64,000 bases of DNA, from contig NZ_CP068985.1 in the NCBI RefSeq assembly GCF_019397265.1, positions 2,522,501-2,586,500 of the forward strand, read 5' to 3'. This DNA is from Nonomuraea coxensis DSM 45129. GTDB taxonomy: Bacteria > Actinomycetota > Actinomycetes > Streptosporangiales > Streptosporangiaceae. The notes under the pieces are model-generated. The model did not search any database. It was not told where the DNA came from and worked only from the letters and a program-made list of their open reading frames with translations. Position numbers and translations under genes: made by a program. Shown in pieces: positions 9,827 through 18,624 of this stretch (position 1 is the first letter of the stretch; each line of letters opens with the position of its first letter).

Positions 9827-10756
9827 TCAGGCCCCTTCCAGCTGGCTGGCGCTCGCGTCCCGGCCGCCGAGCCGGCGCAGCAGGAGCGCCAGGACCAGGC
9901 CCACCAGAACCAGGATGCAGGCGATCGCGCTGGCCGGGCCCATGAGGTTGGCCTGGAAGCCGCGCTTGTACATGTCGAGGGCGAGCACCCGGGTGGCGTC
10001 GCCGGGACCGCCCGCGGTCAGCACGAAGATCAGGTCGAAGAACGTCAGCGAGCCGACGACCATGAGCGTCGAGGACGTGATGACCGTGTACTTGAGCTGC
10101 GGCAGCGTGATGCTGAAGAACTTGCGCACCCGGCCCGCGCCGTCCAGCTCGGCCGCCTCGTACATCGAGCGGGGGATCTGCCGCACGCCGCCCTGGTAGA
10201 TCAGCGAGTGGAACGGGATGAACTGCCACGACACCACGAAGATCACCACGCCCATCGCCAGGGCGGGCTCGCCGAGCCAGTCCTGCACCAGGACGTCGAT
10301 CTGCAGCCCGGCGCCGAGCCCGAAGTTCGGGTCGAGCAGCGCCTTGTAGGTGATCGCGATGGCCGCCGAGCTGAGCAGCAGCGGGATGAAGTACAGCACC
10401 GCGAGCACCGCGCGGTAGCGCTGCTGCCCGGCCAGGAACACGCCGATGAGGATGCTCGCCGGCGTCTGCACCAGCCACGACAGGGCCATGACCAGGAACG
10501 TCACCCAGAGCGCGTGCGGCAGCCCGGGGTCGGCCAGCACCGCCCGCCAGCTGTCGAAGCCCGTGACGCTGATGTCGCCGAGCCCGTCCCACGAGGTGAA
10601 GCTGAGCAGGAGCACCCCGATGAGCGGGATCACGCCGAAACCGACGAAGAACACGAGGGCCGGCACCGCGAGCCAGGGGAGCGCCGAGGCCCCCCGGCCG
10701 CCGGGCGCGGCGGCCGGGGGAACGTTCCGCCCGGACGGGAGGGGGATGACGCTCAC
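9827..10756 (-). CDS. Carbohydrate ABC transporter permease (MalF/BxlF type)
   Basis: 309 residues from the GTG at 10756, which overlaps the stop of the binding-protein gene (GTGA), so translational coupling is likely. There are six membrane segments. The EAA loop is visible as EAAELDGAGRVRKFFSITLP. A short hydrophilic Pro/Gly/Arg-rich N-terminus precedes the first membrane helix. It partners the MalG-type permease downstream. The longer open frame extending upstream into the binding-protein gene is an antiphase artefact. Confidence 0.9.
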   Translation of the reverse strand: MSVIPLPSGRNVPPAAAPGGRGASALPWLAVPALVFFVGFGVIPLIGVLLLSFTSWDGLGDISVTGFDSWRAVLADPGLPHALWVTFLVMALSWLVQTPASILIGVFLAGQQRYRAVLAVLYFIPLLLSSAAIAITYKALLDPNFGLGAGLQIDVLVQDWLGEPALAMGVVIFVVSWQFIPFHSLIYQGGVRQIPRSMYEAAELDGAGRVRKFFSITLPQLKYTVITSSTLMVVGSLTFFDLIFVLTAGGPGDATRVLALDMYKRGFQANLMGPASAIACILVLVGLVLALLLRRLGGRDASASQLEGA

Positions 10757-12105
10757 TTGCCGATGACCGCGTTCATGTTCGAGGTGAACTGCTGCGGCGA
10801 GATCGACAGCTGGAACAGCTTGGAGATGTTGTCCAGCAGCACCTCGGCCGCCGTCGGGCTGAGCGCCTGGTCCCAGGACTGCGCGAAGGACTTGGCGTTG
10901 ACCGCGATGCCGTAGACGAAGTTGAGGAACTCCGCGTCGGGGGAGCCGGCGAACGCCGAGTCGGCGCCCTTGACGATCGGCACCGCGCCGGTGCCCACCC
11001 AGTCCTTGACCGACTCGTCGCTCACCAGCTCGGTGGAGAAGAACTTCTTGGCGATCTCCTTCTGCTCGGGCGTGGCCTTGGAGGAGATCGACATGTACTG
11101 GCCGGGGTTGCCCACGGTGTTGCCGGGGTCGCCCTTGCCGCCGTCGACCGGCGGGAAGTTCATGTAGCCGAGGTTGCCGCCGGAGACGAAGTCGCCGCCG
11201 TCGGTCTTCATGCTGCCGTACGTCCAGCCGCCGTGCAGCATCATCGCGGCCTTGCCGGTGTAGAGGAGCGCCTGGTCGGCGTTGGAGTCGGCGGTGATCG
11301 AGGAGAAGCCCTTGACGAAGCCGTTGGCCTTGATCAGCTCCTGCATCTTGCCCAGGGCGTCGAGGGCGGCGGGGTGCGACCAGGCGTCCTTCTCGCCGTC
11401 GAAGACGGCCTGGAAGACCTCGGGGCCGGCGATGCGGTCGAAGAGGAACTCCAGCCACATCATGTTCGTCCAGCGGGACTGGCCGCCCAGCGAGAACGGC
11501 GCGATGCCCTTGGCGTTGAACTTCGGCACCAGGTCCATGATGTCGCCCCACGTCTGGGGCGGCTGCGCGCCGATCTTCTCGAAGGCCCGCTTGTCGTAGT
11601 AGAGGACGATCGGCTGCATGGTCTCGCACGGCATCGCGTAGATCTTGCCGTCGATCGTGGCCGCGCCGAACGAGGAGGGGAAGAGCCGGTCCTTGAGCTG
11701 CTGGTTCTGCTCGAAGAACGGCGTGAGATCGTCGACCTGGCCGGCCTGCACGTAGCTGCGCAGCGTGCCGCCGCCCCAGCCCCAGATCAGGGTGGGGGCC
11801 TGGCCGGCGCCGATGGCGGTCTTGATCTTCGTCTTGAATGCGTCGTTCTGGAAGGTCGTGCCTTCGATGGTGCCGTTGGGGTTGGCCTTGTTGAAGCGCT
11901 CCATGGTCCTGGTGCGCACGCCCTCCTGCGGCTGCGTGGACAGGTACCAGTAGGTCGCGCTGCTGCCGCCTCCTCCGCCGCCGGTGCTGGCGGCGGTGCC
12001 GGGCCTGGTGGGCCCGTCGCTGCCACAGGCGGCCAGGGCGGCTCCCAGAGGAACGCCCATGGAGAGGCTGAGGAACGTGCGGCGGGAAGTAGTCCTGGTC
12101 TCCAC
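10753..12105 (-). CDS. Sugar-binding lipoprotein of the ABC importer (BxlE-like)
   Basis: 450 residues from a GTG start preceded by CGGAG. The N-terminus carries a twin-arginine-like motif (SRRTFLSL) and a lipobox (LAAC), so it is probably a Tat-exported lipoprotein. The body is a family 1 extracellular solute-binding protein (TLIWGWGGG, PCETMQPIVLYYDKRAFEKIG). By context it would bind xylobiose or similar oligosaccharides. It is the first gene of the minus-strand operon and faces the beta-xylosidase gene across 300 bp that hold two copies of a palindromic operator. Confidence 0.9.
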   Translation of the reverse strand: METRTTSRRTFLSLSMGVPLGAALAACGSDGPTRPGTAASTGGGGGGSSATYWYLSTQPQEGVRTRTMERFNKANPNGTIEGTTFQNDAFKTKIKTAIGAGQAPTLIWGWGGGTLRSYVQAGQVDDLTPFFEQNQQLKDRLFPSSFGAATIDGKIYAMPCETMQPIVLYYDKRAFEKIGAQPPQTWGDIMDLVPKFNAKGIAPFSLGGQSRWTNMMWLEFLFDRIAGPEVFQAVFDGEKDAWSHPAALDALGKMQELIKANGFVKGFSSITADSNADQALLYTGKAAMMLHGGWTYGSMKTDGGDFVSGGNLGYMNFPPVDGGKGDPGNTVGNPGQYMSISSKATPEQKEIAKKFFSTELVSDESVKDWVGTGAVPIVKGADSAFAGSPDAEFLNFVYGIAVNAKSFAQSWDQALSPTAAEVLLDNISKLFQLSISPQQFTSNMNAVIGK

Positions 12106-12175
12106 GCTGATCTCCGTACTCGAACGCCGGGGGGGTGGGCGCGCGCCCCTTGAACTAGGGATGCGAGGTGAGCTT

Positions 12176-12192
12176 GTCGAAACATTTGCGAC
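12176..12192. promoter_or_regulatory. Candidate LacI-family operator, importer side
   Basis: GTCGAAACATTTGCGAC is an imperfect palindrome 71 bp upstream of the binding-protein start. It shares the 12-mer GTCGAAACATTT with the copy in front of the beta-xylosidase. It is the likely target of the LacI regulator at 14840. Confidence 0.7.
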
Positions 12193-12353
12193 ATGCCGCG
12201 TGGCACGCCAATCTAGATTTCGGCAATGTGCCTGTCAAGACCGCCGCTCCACGATCCCTCGCTATTCGAACAGGGGTCGAGTAAAGTACGCTGGCGCGGC
12301 GCTTAGCTGCGCATCTGGTGACGAGGAGGTCTCGCTCAGAGGTCGCTGACGGC

Positions 12354-12370
12354 GTCGAAACATTTCGAAA
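12354..12370. promoter_or_regulatory. Candidate LacI-family operator, beta-xylosidase side
   Basis: GTCGAAACATTTCGAAA contains the near-perfect palindrome TCGAAA-CA-TTTCGA at 12355-12368. It ends 35 bp before the GH3 start codon. It resembles the CGAAA...TTTCG operators reported for xylan-utilisation repressors in actinobacteria. Confidence 0.72.
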
Positions 12371-12405
12371 AACTAACGCTGATATTCGGCTTTTAAGGAG
12401 CACAG

Positions 12406-14856
12406 ATGACGGCCGTCGAGCGGACTCCCGAGGTGGGCGGCGCGCTCCGCCCGTGGCAGGACCCCACCCTCCCCGTGGCGGACCGGGTGGAGGCGCTTCT
12501 CCGGGAGCTGACCCTTGAGGAGAAGATCGGCCAGCTCGGCAGCCGGTGGATCGGCAACGACATGCAGGCCGAGCCGGCGGCCGGCGTCGACGGTGTTGAT
12601 CAGGTTGACCCCGGCGAGGACGCCGCCATCAACGTGGCCCCCATGCAGGACGTGTTCGCCGCCTCCGGCACCGTCCCCCTCGCCGAGGCCGTCAGGCACG
12701 GCCTCGGCCACCTGACCCGGGTGCACGGCAGCGGCCCCGTCACGCCCGAGGAGGGCGCCGCCGAGGTGGTCAGGTTGCAGCGGGAGGTCATGGCGGCCTC
12801 GCGGTTCGGCATCCCGGCCATCGTGCACGAGGAATGCCTGACCGGGTTCACCGCCTACGGGGCGACCGTCTACCCGGCGGCCATCGCGTGGGGCGCGACG
12901 TTCGACCCGGAGCTGATCGAGCGGATGGCGGCGGCGATCGGCCGCGACATGGCCGCGGTCGGCGTCCACCAGGGCCTGTCGCCGGTCCTCGACGTGGTGC
13001 GCGACTACCGGTGGGGGCGGGTCGAGGAGACGATGGGCGAGGACCCGTACCTCGTCTCCATGCTCGGCGCCGCCTACGTGCGCGGCCTGGAGAGCGCCGG
13101 CGTCATCGCCACGCTCAAGCACTTCGCCGGCTACTCCGCCTCCCGCGCCGCCCGCAACCACGGGCCGGTGCCGATGGGCCGGCGCGAGCTGATGGACATG
13201 ATCCTGCCCCCGTTCGAGGCCGCGATCGCGCTCGGCGGGGCCCGCTCGGTCATGAACTCCTACTCCGACGTGGACGGCGTGCCCGCCGGGGCCGACCCCT
13301 GGCTGCTCACCGAGGTGCTGCGCGACGACTGGGGCTTCACCGGCACCGTCGTCTCCGACTACTGGGCGGTCCCGTTCCTCGCCACCATGCACCGCGTGGC
13401 CGCCGGCACCGAGGAGGCCGGCGCGCTCGCCCTGGCCGCCGGCATCGACGTCGAGCTGCCCGACACCCTCGGCTTCGGGCAGCACCTGGCCGAGCTGGTG
13501 CGCCGCGGCGAGCTGCCCGAGGAGCTCATCGACCGCGCCGCGCGCCGGCTGCTCACCCAGAAGGCGCAGCTCGGGCTGCTCGACGCCGGCTGGACGCCGG
13601 AGCTGTCCGTGGCCGGGGCCGCCACCGTGGACCTCGACGGGCCGGCCAACCGGGAGCTCGCCCGCGAGCTGGCCGAGCGCTCGATCGTGCTGCTCGACGC
13701 GGGCAGCGCGCTGCCCCTGCTGGACGAGGGCCGCGCCGCCCCGCGCCGGGTGGCCGTCGTCGGGCCCTGCGCCGACGAGCCGCGCACGTTCATGGGCTGC
13801 TACGCCTTCCCCAACCACGTGCTGCCCCGCCACCCCGGCCTCGGGCTCGGGATCGAGGCCCCGAGCCTGCTCGACGCGCTGCGCGCCGAGCTGCCCGGCG
13901 CCGAGATCGTCCACGAGCGGGGCTGCGACGTGCAGGGCGGCGACCGCTCCGGCTTCGCGGCCGCGACCGCCGCCGCCCGCGAGGCCGACCTGTGCGTGGT
14001 GGCCGTCGGCGACCTCGCCGGGCTGTTCGGGCACGGCACCTCGGGCGAGGGCTGCGACGCCGACGACCTGCGGCTGCCCGGCGTGCAGGAGGACCTCGTC
14101 ACCGCGCTGGCCGCCACCGGGACGCCGGTCGTCGTGGTGGTCGTGTCGGGGCGGCCGTACGCGCTGGGCGAGGTGCACGCCGCCGCCGCCGGGCTCGTGC
14201 AGGCGTTCATGCCCGGCGAGGAGGGCGGCGCGGCCATCGCGGGCGTGCTGTCCGGCCGGGTCCAGCCGTCGGGCCGGCTGCCGGTGCAGATCCCGCGCGG
14301 GCACGGCGGCCAGCCGGGCACCTACCTGCAGCCGCCGCTCGGCGCCGACAGCGACGGCATCAGCAACCTCGACCCGACGCCGCTGTTCCCCTTCGGCCAC
14401 GGCGCCTCCTACACCGCCTTCACCCTCGACGACCTGCGGATCAGCGACACCGAGGTGCCGACCGACGGCGCGTTCACGGTGAGCGCGCGGGTGCGCAACA
14501 CCGGCGGGCGGGCCGGTGACGAGGTCGTCCAGCTCTACCTGCACGACGTTCTCGCCCAGGTCACCCGGCCGGTGCGGCAGCTCGCCGGGTTCGCCAGGGT
14601 CCGGCTGGAGCCCGGGGAGGCGGCCCGCGTCACCTTCCACGTGCACGCCGACCGCACGGCCTTCACCGGACGCGATCTGAGGCGCATCGTGGAGCCCGGG
14701 GACGTCGAGGTGCTCGTCGGCACGTCCGCCGCCGACCTGCCGTGCCGCGGCGTGGTCCGGCTGACCGGCCCGGTCCGGGCCGTCGGCCACGACCGGCGCC
14801 TCGACACGCCCGTCTCCGTGGACGTACAGGAGGGGATCGATGCCGGCCAGTCCTAG
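12406..14856 (+). CDS. bxlA: GH3 beta-xylosidase (BxlA-like), cytoplasmic
   Basis: 816 residues with no signal peptide, so it acts inside the cell on imported xylo-oligosaccharides. The GH3 N-domain has VHEECLTGFTAYGATVYP, the KH motif (ATLKHFAGYSAS) and the nucleophile region VVSDYWAV (Asp318). A C-terminal FN3-like domain (about residues 690-790) follows. The ribosome binding site AAGGAG lies 5 bases before the ATG. It is cotranscribed with the LacI gene, whose start overlaps by 17 bases. Substrate assignment rests on the family signature and the importer context; GH3 enzymes can also hydrolyse arabinosides. Confidence 0.88.
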   Translation: MTAVERTPEVGGALRPWQDPTLPVADRVEALLRELTLEEKIGQLGSRWIGNDMQAEPAAGVDGVDQVDPGEDAAINVAPMQDVFAASGTVPLAEAVRHGLGHLTRVHGSGPVTPEEGAAEVVRLQREVMAASRFGIPAIVHEECLTGFTAYGATVYPAAIAWGATFDPELIERMAAAIGRDMAAVGVHQGLSPVLDVVRDYRWGRVEETMGEDPYLVSMLGAAYVRGLESAGVIATLKHFAGYSASRAARNHGPVPMGRRELMDMILPPFEAAIALGGARSVMNSYSDVDGVPAGADPWLLTEVLRDDWGFTGTVVSDYWAVPFLATMHRVAAGTEEAGALALAAGIDVELPDTLGFGQHLAELVRRGELPEELIDRAARRLLTQKAQLGLLDAGWTPELSVAGAATVDLDGPANRELARELAERSIVLLDAGSALPLLDEGRAAPRRVAVVGPCADEPRTFMGCYAFPNHVLPRHPGLGLGIEAPSLLDALRAELPGAEIVHERGCDVQGGDRSGFAAATAAAREADLCVVAVGDLAGLFGHGTSGEGCDADDLRLPGVQEDLVTALAATGTPVVVVVVSGRPYALGEVHAAAAGLVQAFMPGEEGGAAIAGVLSGRVQPSGRLPVQIPRGHGGQPGTYLQPPLGADSDGISNLDPTPLFPFGHGASYTAFTLDDLRISDTEVPTDGAFTVSARVRNTGGRAGDEVVQLYLHDVLAQVTRPVRQLAGFARVRLEPGEAARVTFHVHADRTAFTGRDLRRIVEPGDVEVLVGTSAADLPCRGVVRLTGPVRAVGHDRRLDTPVSVDVQEGIDAGQS

Positions 14857-15871
14857 GCGTGCCACCCTCGCCACGGTCGCGGCCTCGGCCGGGGTGTCGG
14901 TCGCGACCGTGTCCAAGGTGCTCAACGGGCGCAGCGACGTCGCCCCGGCGACCCGCTCACTGGTCGAGTCGCTGCTGCGGCAGCACGACTACGTGGCGCC
15001 GTCGCCGCGCCGGGGCGAGAGCGCCGGGACGGACACGGTCGAGGTGCAGTTCGACTCCTACATCAACGCCTACTCGACCGAGCTCATCCAGGGCCTGGTC
15101 AACACCGGGGTCGAGCTGGGCGTCGGCGTCGTGGTCAGCCTCAAGCGGGAGGCGGCCCGCCCCGGCTCCTGGGCGCGCGAGCTGGCCGCCGCGGGACGGC
15201 GGGCGCTCATCGCGGTCACCAGCGAGCTGACCAGCGGCCAGCTCACCGCGCTGGCGCGGGCGCGGGTGCCGCTGGTCGTCATCGACCCGCTCAACCTGCC
15301 GCGCGCCCGGGTGACCAGCGTCGGCTCGACCAACTTCGCCGGCGGGCTGGCCGCCACCCAGCACCTGCTCGGGCTCGGGCACCGGCGCATCGCCTACATC
15401 GGCGGCCCGCCCTCCGCCGCCTGCAACCAGGCGCGGCTGCACGGCTACCGGGCGGCGCTGGAGGCCGAGGGCGTCTCCGTGCCGCCCTGCTACACGCACT
15501 TCGGCCACTTCCGCTACCAGGACGGGCTGGAGTACGGCGCCGCCGTGCTCGACCTGCCCGAGCCGCCCACGGCGATCTTCGTCGGCTGCGACGAGACCGC
15601 GCTCGGCGTCATGGAGGCGGCCCGCGCGCGGGGTCTGCGCATCCCCGAGGACCTCAGCATCGTGGGCTTCGACGACACCCAGATCGCGCGGATGGTCTCG
15701 CCGCCGCTGACCACCGTCCGCCAGCCGCTGCGCGAGATGGGCAGCGTCGCGCTGCGCACGGCGCTGCGCCTGGCGGCGGGCGAGCCCATCGACTCCCATC
15801 ACGTCGAGCTCGCCACCGAGCTGATCGTGCGCGGCTCCACGGCGGAGGTGACCTGCTCGCGGCAGGTCTGA
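14840..15871 (+). CDS. LacI-family repressor of the xylo-oligosaccharide locus
   Basis: 343 residues. The N-terminal LacI helix-turn-helix (ATLATVAASAGVSVATVSKV) includes the hinge helix, followed by a periplasmic-binding-like effector domain (GFDDTQIARMVSPPLTTVRQP). It starts inside the 3' end of the beta-xylosidase gene. It probably binds the two GTCGAAACATTT operators at 12.18 and 12.36 kb and releases them when a xylo-oligosaccharide or xylose is present. It is comparable to BxlR; a CebR role is less likely because the CebR box at 2.5 kb has a different sequence. Confidence 0.88.
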   Translation: MPASPRRATLATVAASAGVSVATVSKVLNGRSDVAPATRSLVESLLRQHDYVAPSPRRGESAGTDTVEVQFDSYINAYSTELIQGLVNTGVELGVGVVVSLKREAARPGSWARELAAAGRRALIAVTSELTSGQLTALARARVPLVVIDPLNLPRARVTSVGSTNFAGGLAATQHLLGLGHRRIAYIGGPPSAACNQARLHGYRAALEAEGVSVPPCYTHFGHFRYQDGLEYGAAVLDLPEPPTAIFVGCDETALGVMEAARARGLRIPEDLSIVGFDDTQIARMVSPPLTTVRQPLREMGSVALRTALRLAAGEPIDSHHVELATELIVRGSTAEVTCSRQV

Positions 15872-15918
15872 GAGACGCCACGCCCGGGTAGGACCCGGTG
15901 ATCGGGGGGTGGGGCGTC

Positions 15919-17178
15919 ATGCGGGGCGACGAGGTCGGCGAGGGGATGCTCGGCGCGCTGCTGCGCGCCGGCTCCCTGGCCTCGCTGGAGGACCTGCCCG
16001 TGCTCGTCACCGAGCACGCCGGCCGCGCCGGGCTCGCCCACCCCATGCTGTACGTCGCCGACCTCCAGCAGCAGTTCCTGCTGCCGCTGCCCGGCCAGCG
16101 CGACGAGACCGGCGCCCCGCTCGACCGCGTCCCGATCGACACGACCATTCCCGGGCTGGCGTTCCGCACGATGGAGCCGGTGCAGGCCCGCACCGCCGTC
16201 GCCGCGGGCGAGCCCGCCGAGCCGTTCACCGGGGAGGGGCCGCGCCGGCTGTGGGCGCCCCTGACCAGCGGCACGGAGCGCCTCGGCGTGATCGGCGTGA
16301 TCGTGCCGCACGCCGGCGCGGGCGTCCTCACGCGCCTCACCCGGCTGGCCGGGCTGGTCACCCTGCTCGTGCAGAGCAAGCGCGCGTTCAGCGACGGCTA
16401 CGCCCAGCTCGTCCGCACCCGGCCGATGGCGCTGTCCGCCGAGGTGCTGTGGAACCTGATGCCCGGCGCGACCTTCGCCAACGACCGGGTGGTGGTCAGC
16501 GCCGCCCTTGAACCCGCGTACGAGGTGGGCGGCGACGCCTTCGACTACGCGCTCAACGGCGACGTGCTCCGGCTGTCGATCTTCGACGCCATGGGCCACG
16601 ACACCTCGGCCGGGCTGACCGCCACCATCGCGGTCGGCTGCTGGCGCAAGCACCGCCGCGAGGGCGCCGACGTGCTGGCCGCCGGGGAGGCCGTGGACGA
16701 CGCCATCGCCCGGCAGTTCGCCACCACCCGCTTCGCGACCGGCGTCCTCGCCGACCTGGACACGCGGACCGGCTGGCTGGTGTGGGCCAACCGGGGGCAT
16801 CCCGCGCCGGTGGTGCTGCGCCGCGGCCAGCTCGTCGCCACCCTCGACGCCCCGTTCGGCGCCCCGATGGGGCTCGGTCTGGGCCTGCCCGCCGAGCTGG
16901 GCCGCTACCAGCTCGAACCGGGCGACCGGCTGCTCCTCTACACCGACGGCGTCATCGAGGCCCAGGACCCGCAAGGGGAGCTGTTCGGGCTGCAGCGGTT
17001 CATCGACTTCGTCATCAAGCGCGAGGCCGGCGGCGTGTCCGCTCCCGAGACCCTGCGCCGGCTGGTCAACACGATCCTCGACCACCAGCGCGGCTGGCTC
17101 CAGGACGACGCGACGGTCCTGCTCGTCGAATGGCGCCCCTCGCGGCCGGACGGCGGCGTCAGCGGGAGCTCCACCTGA
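15919..17178 (+). CDS. PP2C-type protein phosphatase (SpoIIE domain) with GAF-like N-terminus
   Basis: 419 residues from the ATG at 15919, preceded by a G-rich ribosome binding site; a GTG seven codons upstream is an alternative. Residues 1-165 look like a GAF-type sensor. The rest is a SpoIIE/RsbU phosphatase with metal-binding aspartates intact (GGDAFDY, FDAMGHD, LLLYTDGVIEA, DDATVLLVEW). Such proteins dephosphorylate STAS anti-anti-sigma factors in stress-sigma partner switching. A STAS protein is encoded at 34.3 kb and a SigB/F-type sigma factor at 45.9 kb, but no direct link is visible. Its 3' end overlaps the convergent glycosidase gene by 20 bases. Confidence 0.88.
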   Translation: MRGDEVGEGMLGALLRAGSLASLEDLPVLVTEHAGRAGLAHPMLYVADLQQQFLLPLPGQRDETGAPLDRVPIDTTIPGLAFRTMEPVQARTAVAAGEPAEPFTGEGPRRLWAPLTSGTERLGVIGVIVPHAGAGVLTRLTRLAGLVTLLVQSKRAFSDGYAQLVRTRPMALSAEVLWNLMPGATFANDRVVVSAALEPAYEVGGDAFDYALNGDVLRLSIFDAMGHDTSAGLTATIAVGCWRKHRREGADVLAAGEAVDDAIARQFATTRFATGVLADLDTRTGWLVWANRGHPAPVVLRRGQLVATLDAPFGAPMGLGLGLPAELGRYQLEPGDRLLLYTDGVIEAQDPQGELFGLQRFIDFVIKREAGGVSAPETLRRLVNTILDHQRGWLQDDATVLLVEWRPSRPDGGVSGSST

Positions 17179-18505
17179 TCTCGTACGGCTTCAGGTCGTA
17201 CGTCTCGCCGTCCACCTCCGTGGACGCCCGCGCGTCGGAGGTGTTGACCAGCAGCAGCTGCTCCGGCTGGGCCAGCACCCGGACCTTCGGGTCGGAGGAG
17301 CCGACCTCGTCCAGCTTCGCCCCGGCGGGGAACCACTTCACGAAGTTCTCGACGAGCCGCTGCGTGGCGGTCGGCGCGCCGGTGCGCGGGTCCCACAGGC
17401 AGCCGTTGCAGCCGGCGTCCTTGGTCTGCGGGTTCCAGTAGAGGGCGGTGGCGGCGCCGCTGCGCGCGAACTCCATCATCGAGGCGGCCTGCACGGCCAG
17501 GCGTTTGCCCTCGGGCCAGGTGGTGCCGTCCTCGGGCTGGAAGTACCACTCCGACCACCAGATCGGCATGTCGCCCGTCTTCTCGCGCAGCCAGGTGGTG
17601 ACCGCGCCGAACTTGCTCAGCGCGCCGAACTCGTCGGGCAGCAGCTCGTGGGCGTCGGTGGGGGAGGCGCCGTCCACGACGATGAAGTCGGCGCCCTTCT
17701 TGTGCTCGTACCAGTAGTCGAAGGCGTCGAGGACGTTCTGGTTGATCACGCCCCAGTCGCCGCGCAGCTCGGAGCGGCCGGTCTTGTTGCTGTCGAAGCC
17801 GAGGTAGGGGCCGCCGACCTTGGCGTCGGGGCGGACCGCCTTCACCGCGTCGTAGACCTTGTTGTAGAGCTGCGTGTAGCCCTTGTAGTCGGCGGGCTTG
17901 GAGTGGTCCTTCCAGAAGCCCTTGAACTCGTTCCAGACCATGAAGTACTCGACGTCGCGGTAGCGCTCGGCGACCGTGGCGGCCAGCTTGGCGAAGTCGT
18001 CGAAGTGCTGGGGGTAGGGGGCGTCCTCCAGGTGCTCGGCCCAGCCCTCCTCGGAGGTCGGGCCCTCGGGACCGCCCTTCATCCAGTCGGGGGCGCAGCA
18101 GAGGGTGATGATCTGGGTGCCTCCGGACGCCTTGATGAAGCCCGTCCGGCTGTCGAGGTCCTCCCAGAAGTACTCCTGGCGGCGGGGCTGCGGGTTGAGC
18201 GCGCCGAAGCCCATGATGTGCTGGTTCTGCAGCATGGGGGTCTGCGAGAGCGAGCGGGCGACGGTCTGCTCGAAGCGCGGGGTGATGTTGTTGGCGCTGG
18301 TGCCGGTGTGGGTGAAGCCCCAGCGCGGCCAGCCGGGGTCCACGGCCGGCGGCTTGGACGCGCCGGCCTGCTGCGCCGCGCTCGACTCGGGGCTCGCCCC
18401 CGACGTGGGCTGCCCGGCGTCAGGGCCGGTGCCGCCCGTGCCGCACGCGGCCACGATCATCGCCAGCGCGGCCGCGGCGAACGCCCCCGCGGGCCGCCTC
18501 CACAT
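17159..18505 (-). CDS. GH39-like glycoside hydrolase lipoprotein
   Basis: 448 residues from the ATG at 18505; an in-frame GTG at 18529 is an equally possible start. A lipobox (VAAC) follows a hydrophobic signal, so it should be anchored to the outer face of the membrane. A 30-residue Ser/Ala-rich linker leads to a TIM-barrel. The expected clan A catalytic pair is visible as VWNEF (acid/base) and WWSEWY (nucleophile), typical of GH39 beta-xylosidases and relatives. ITLCCAPDWM and PDAKVGGPYLGFD are further family marks. It could trim xylan-derived chains before uptake by the importer at 9-12 kb. The exact substrate is unproven. Confidence 0.75.
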   Translation of the reverse strand: MWRRPAGAFAAAALAMIVAACGTGGTGPDAGQPTSGASPESSAAQQAGASKPPAVDPGWPRWGFTHTGTSANNITPRFEQTVARSLSQTPMLQNQHIMGFGALNPQPRRQEYFWEDLDSRTGFIKASGGTQIITLCCAPDWMKGGPEGPTSEEGWAEHLEDAPYPQHFDDFAKLAATVAERYRDVEYFMVWNEFKGFWKDHSKPADYKGYTQLYNKVYDAVKAVRPDAKVGGPYLGFDSNKTGRSELRGDWGVINQNVLDAFDYWYEHKKGADFIVVDGASPTDAHELLPDEFGALSKFGAVTTWLREKTGDMPIWWSEWYFQPEDGTTWPEGKRLAVQAASMMEFARSGAATALYWNPQTKDAGCNGCLWDPRTGAPTATQRLVENFVKWFPAGAKLDEVGSSDPKVRVLAQPEQLLLVNTSDARASTEVDGETYDLKPYEIRWSSR

Positions 18506-18624
18506 TGTCTTCCCGCTGTTCGCTGCCACCCAGATCCACCCGCTTCTGATGAATTGTCGTTGTGAGCATCGCACGGCACGGCCCGTGCGAGGATCCCCGA
18601 TCGGCCCGGCGGCGCGCGGGCGGC

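Noticed and set aside
9827..11629. 600-residue fusion of a permease with an unknown N-terminal domain
   Set aside because: The first half is an antiphase reading of the binding-protein gene; the permease starts at the GTG at 10756.
14840..15871. LacI gene as the CebR that would bind the box at 2537
   Set aside because: The palindromes near its own operon are GTCGAAACATTT-type, and no TGGGAGCGCTCCCA occurs there; a xylan-type repressor is more likely.
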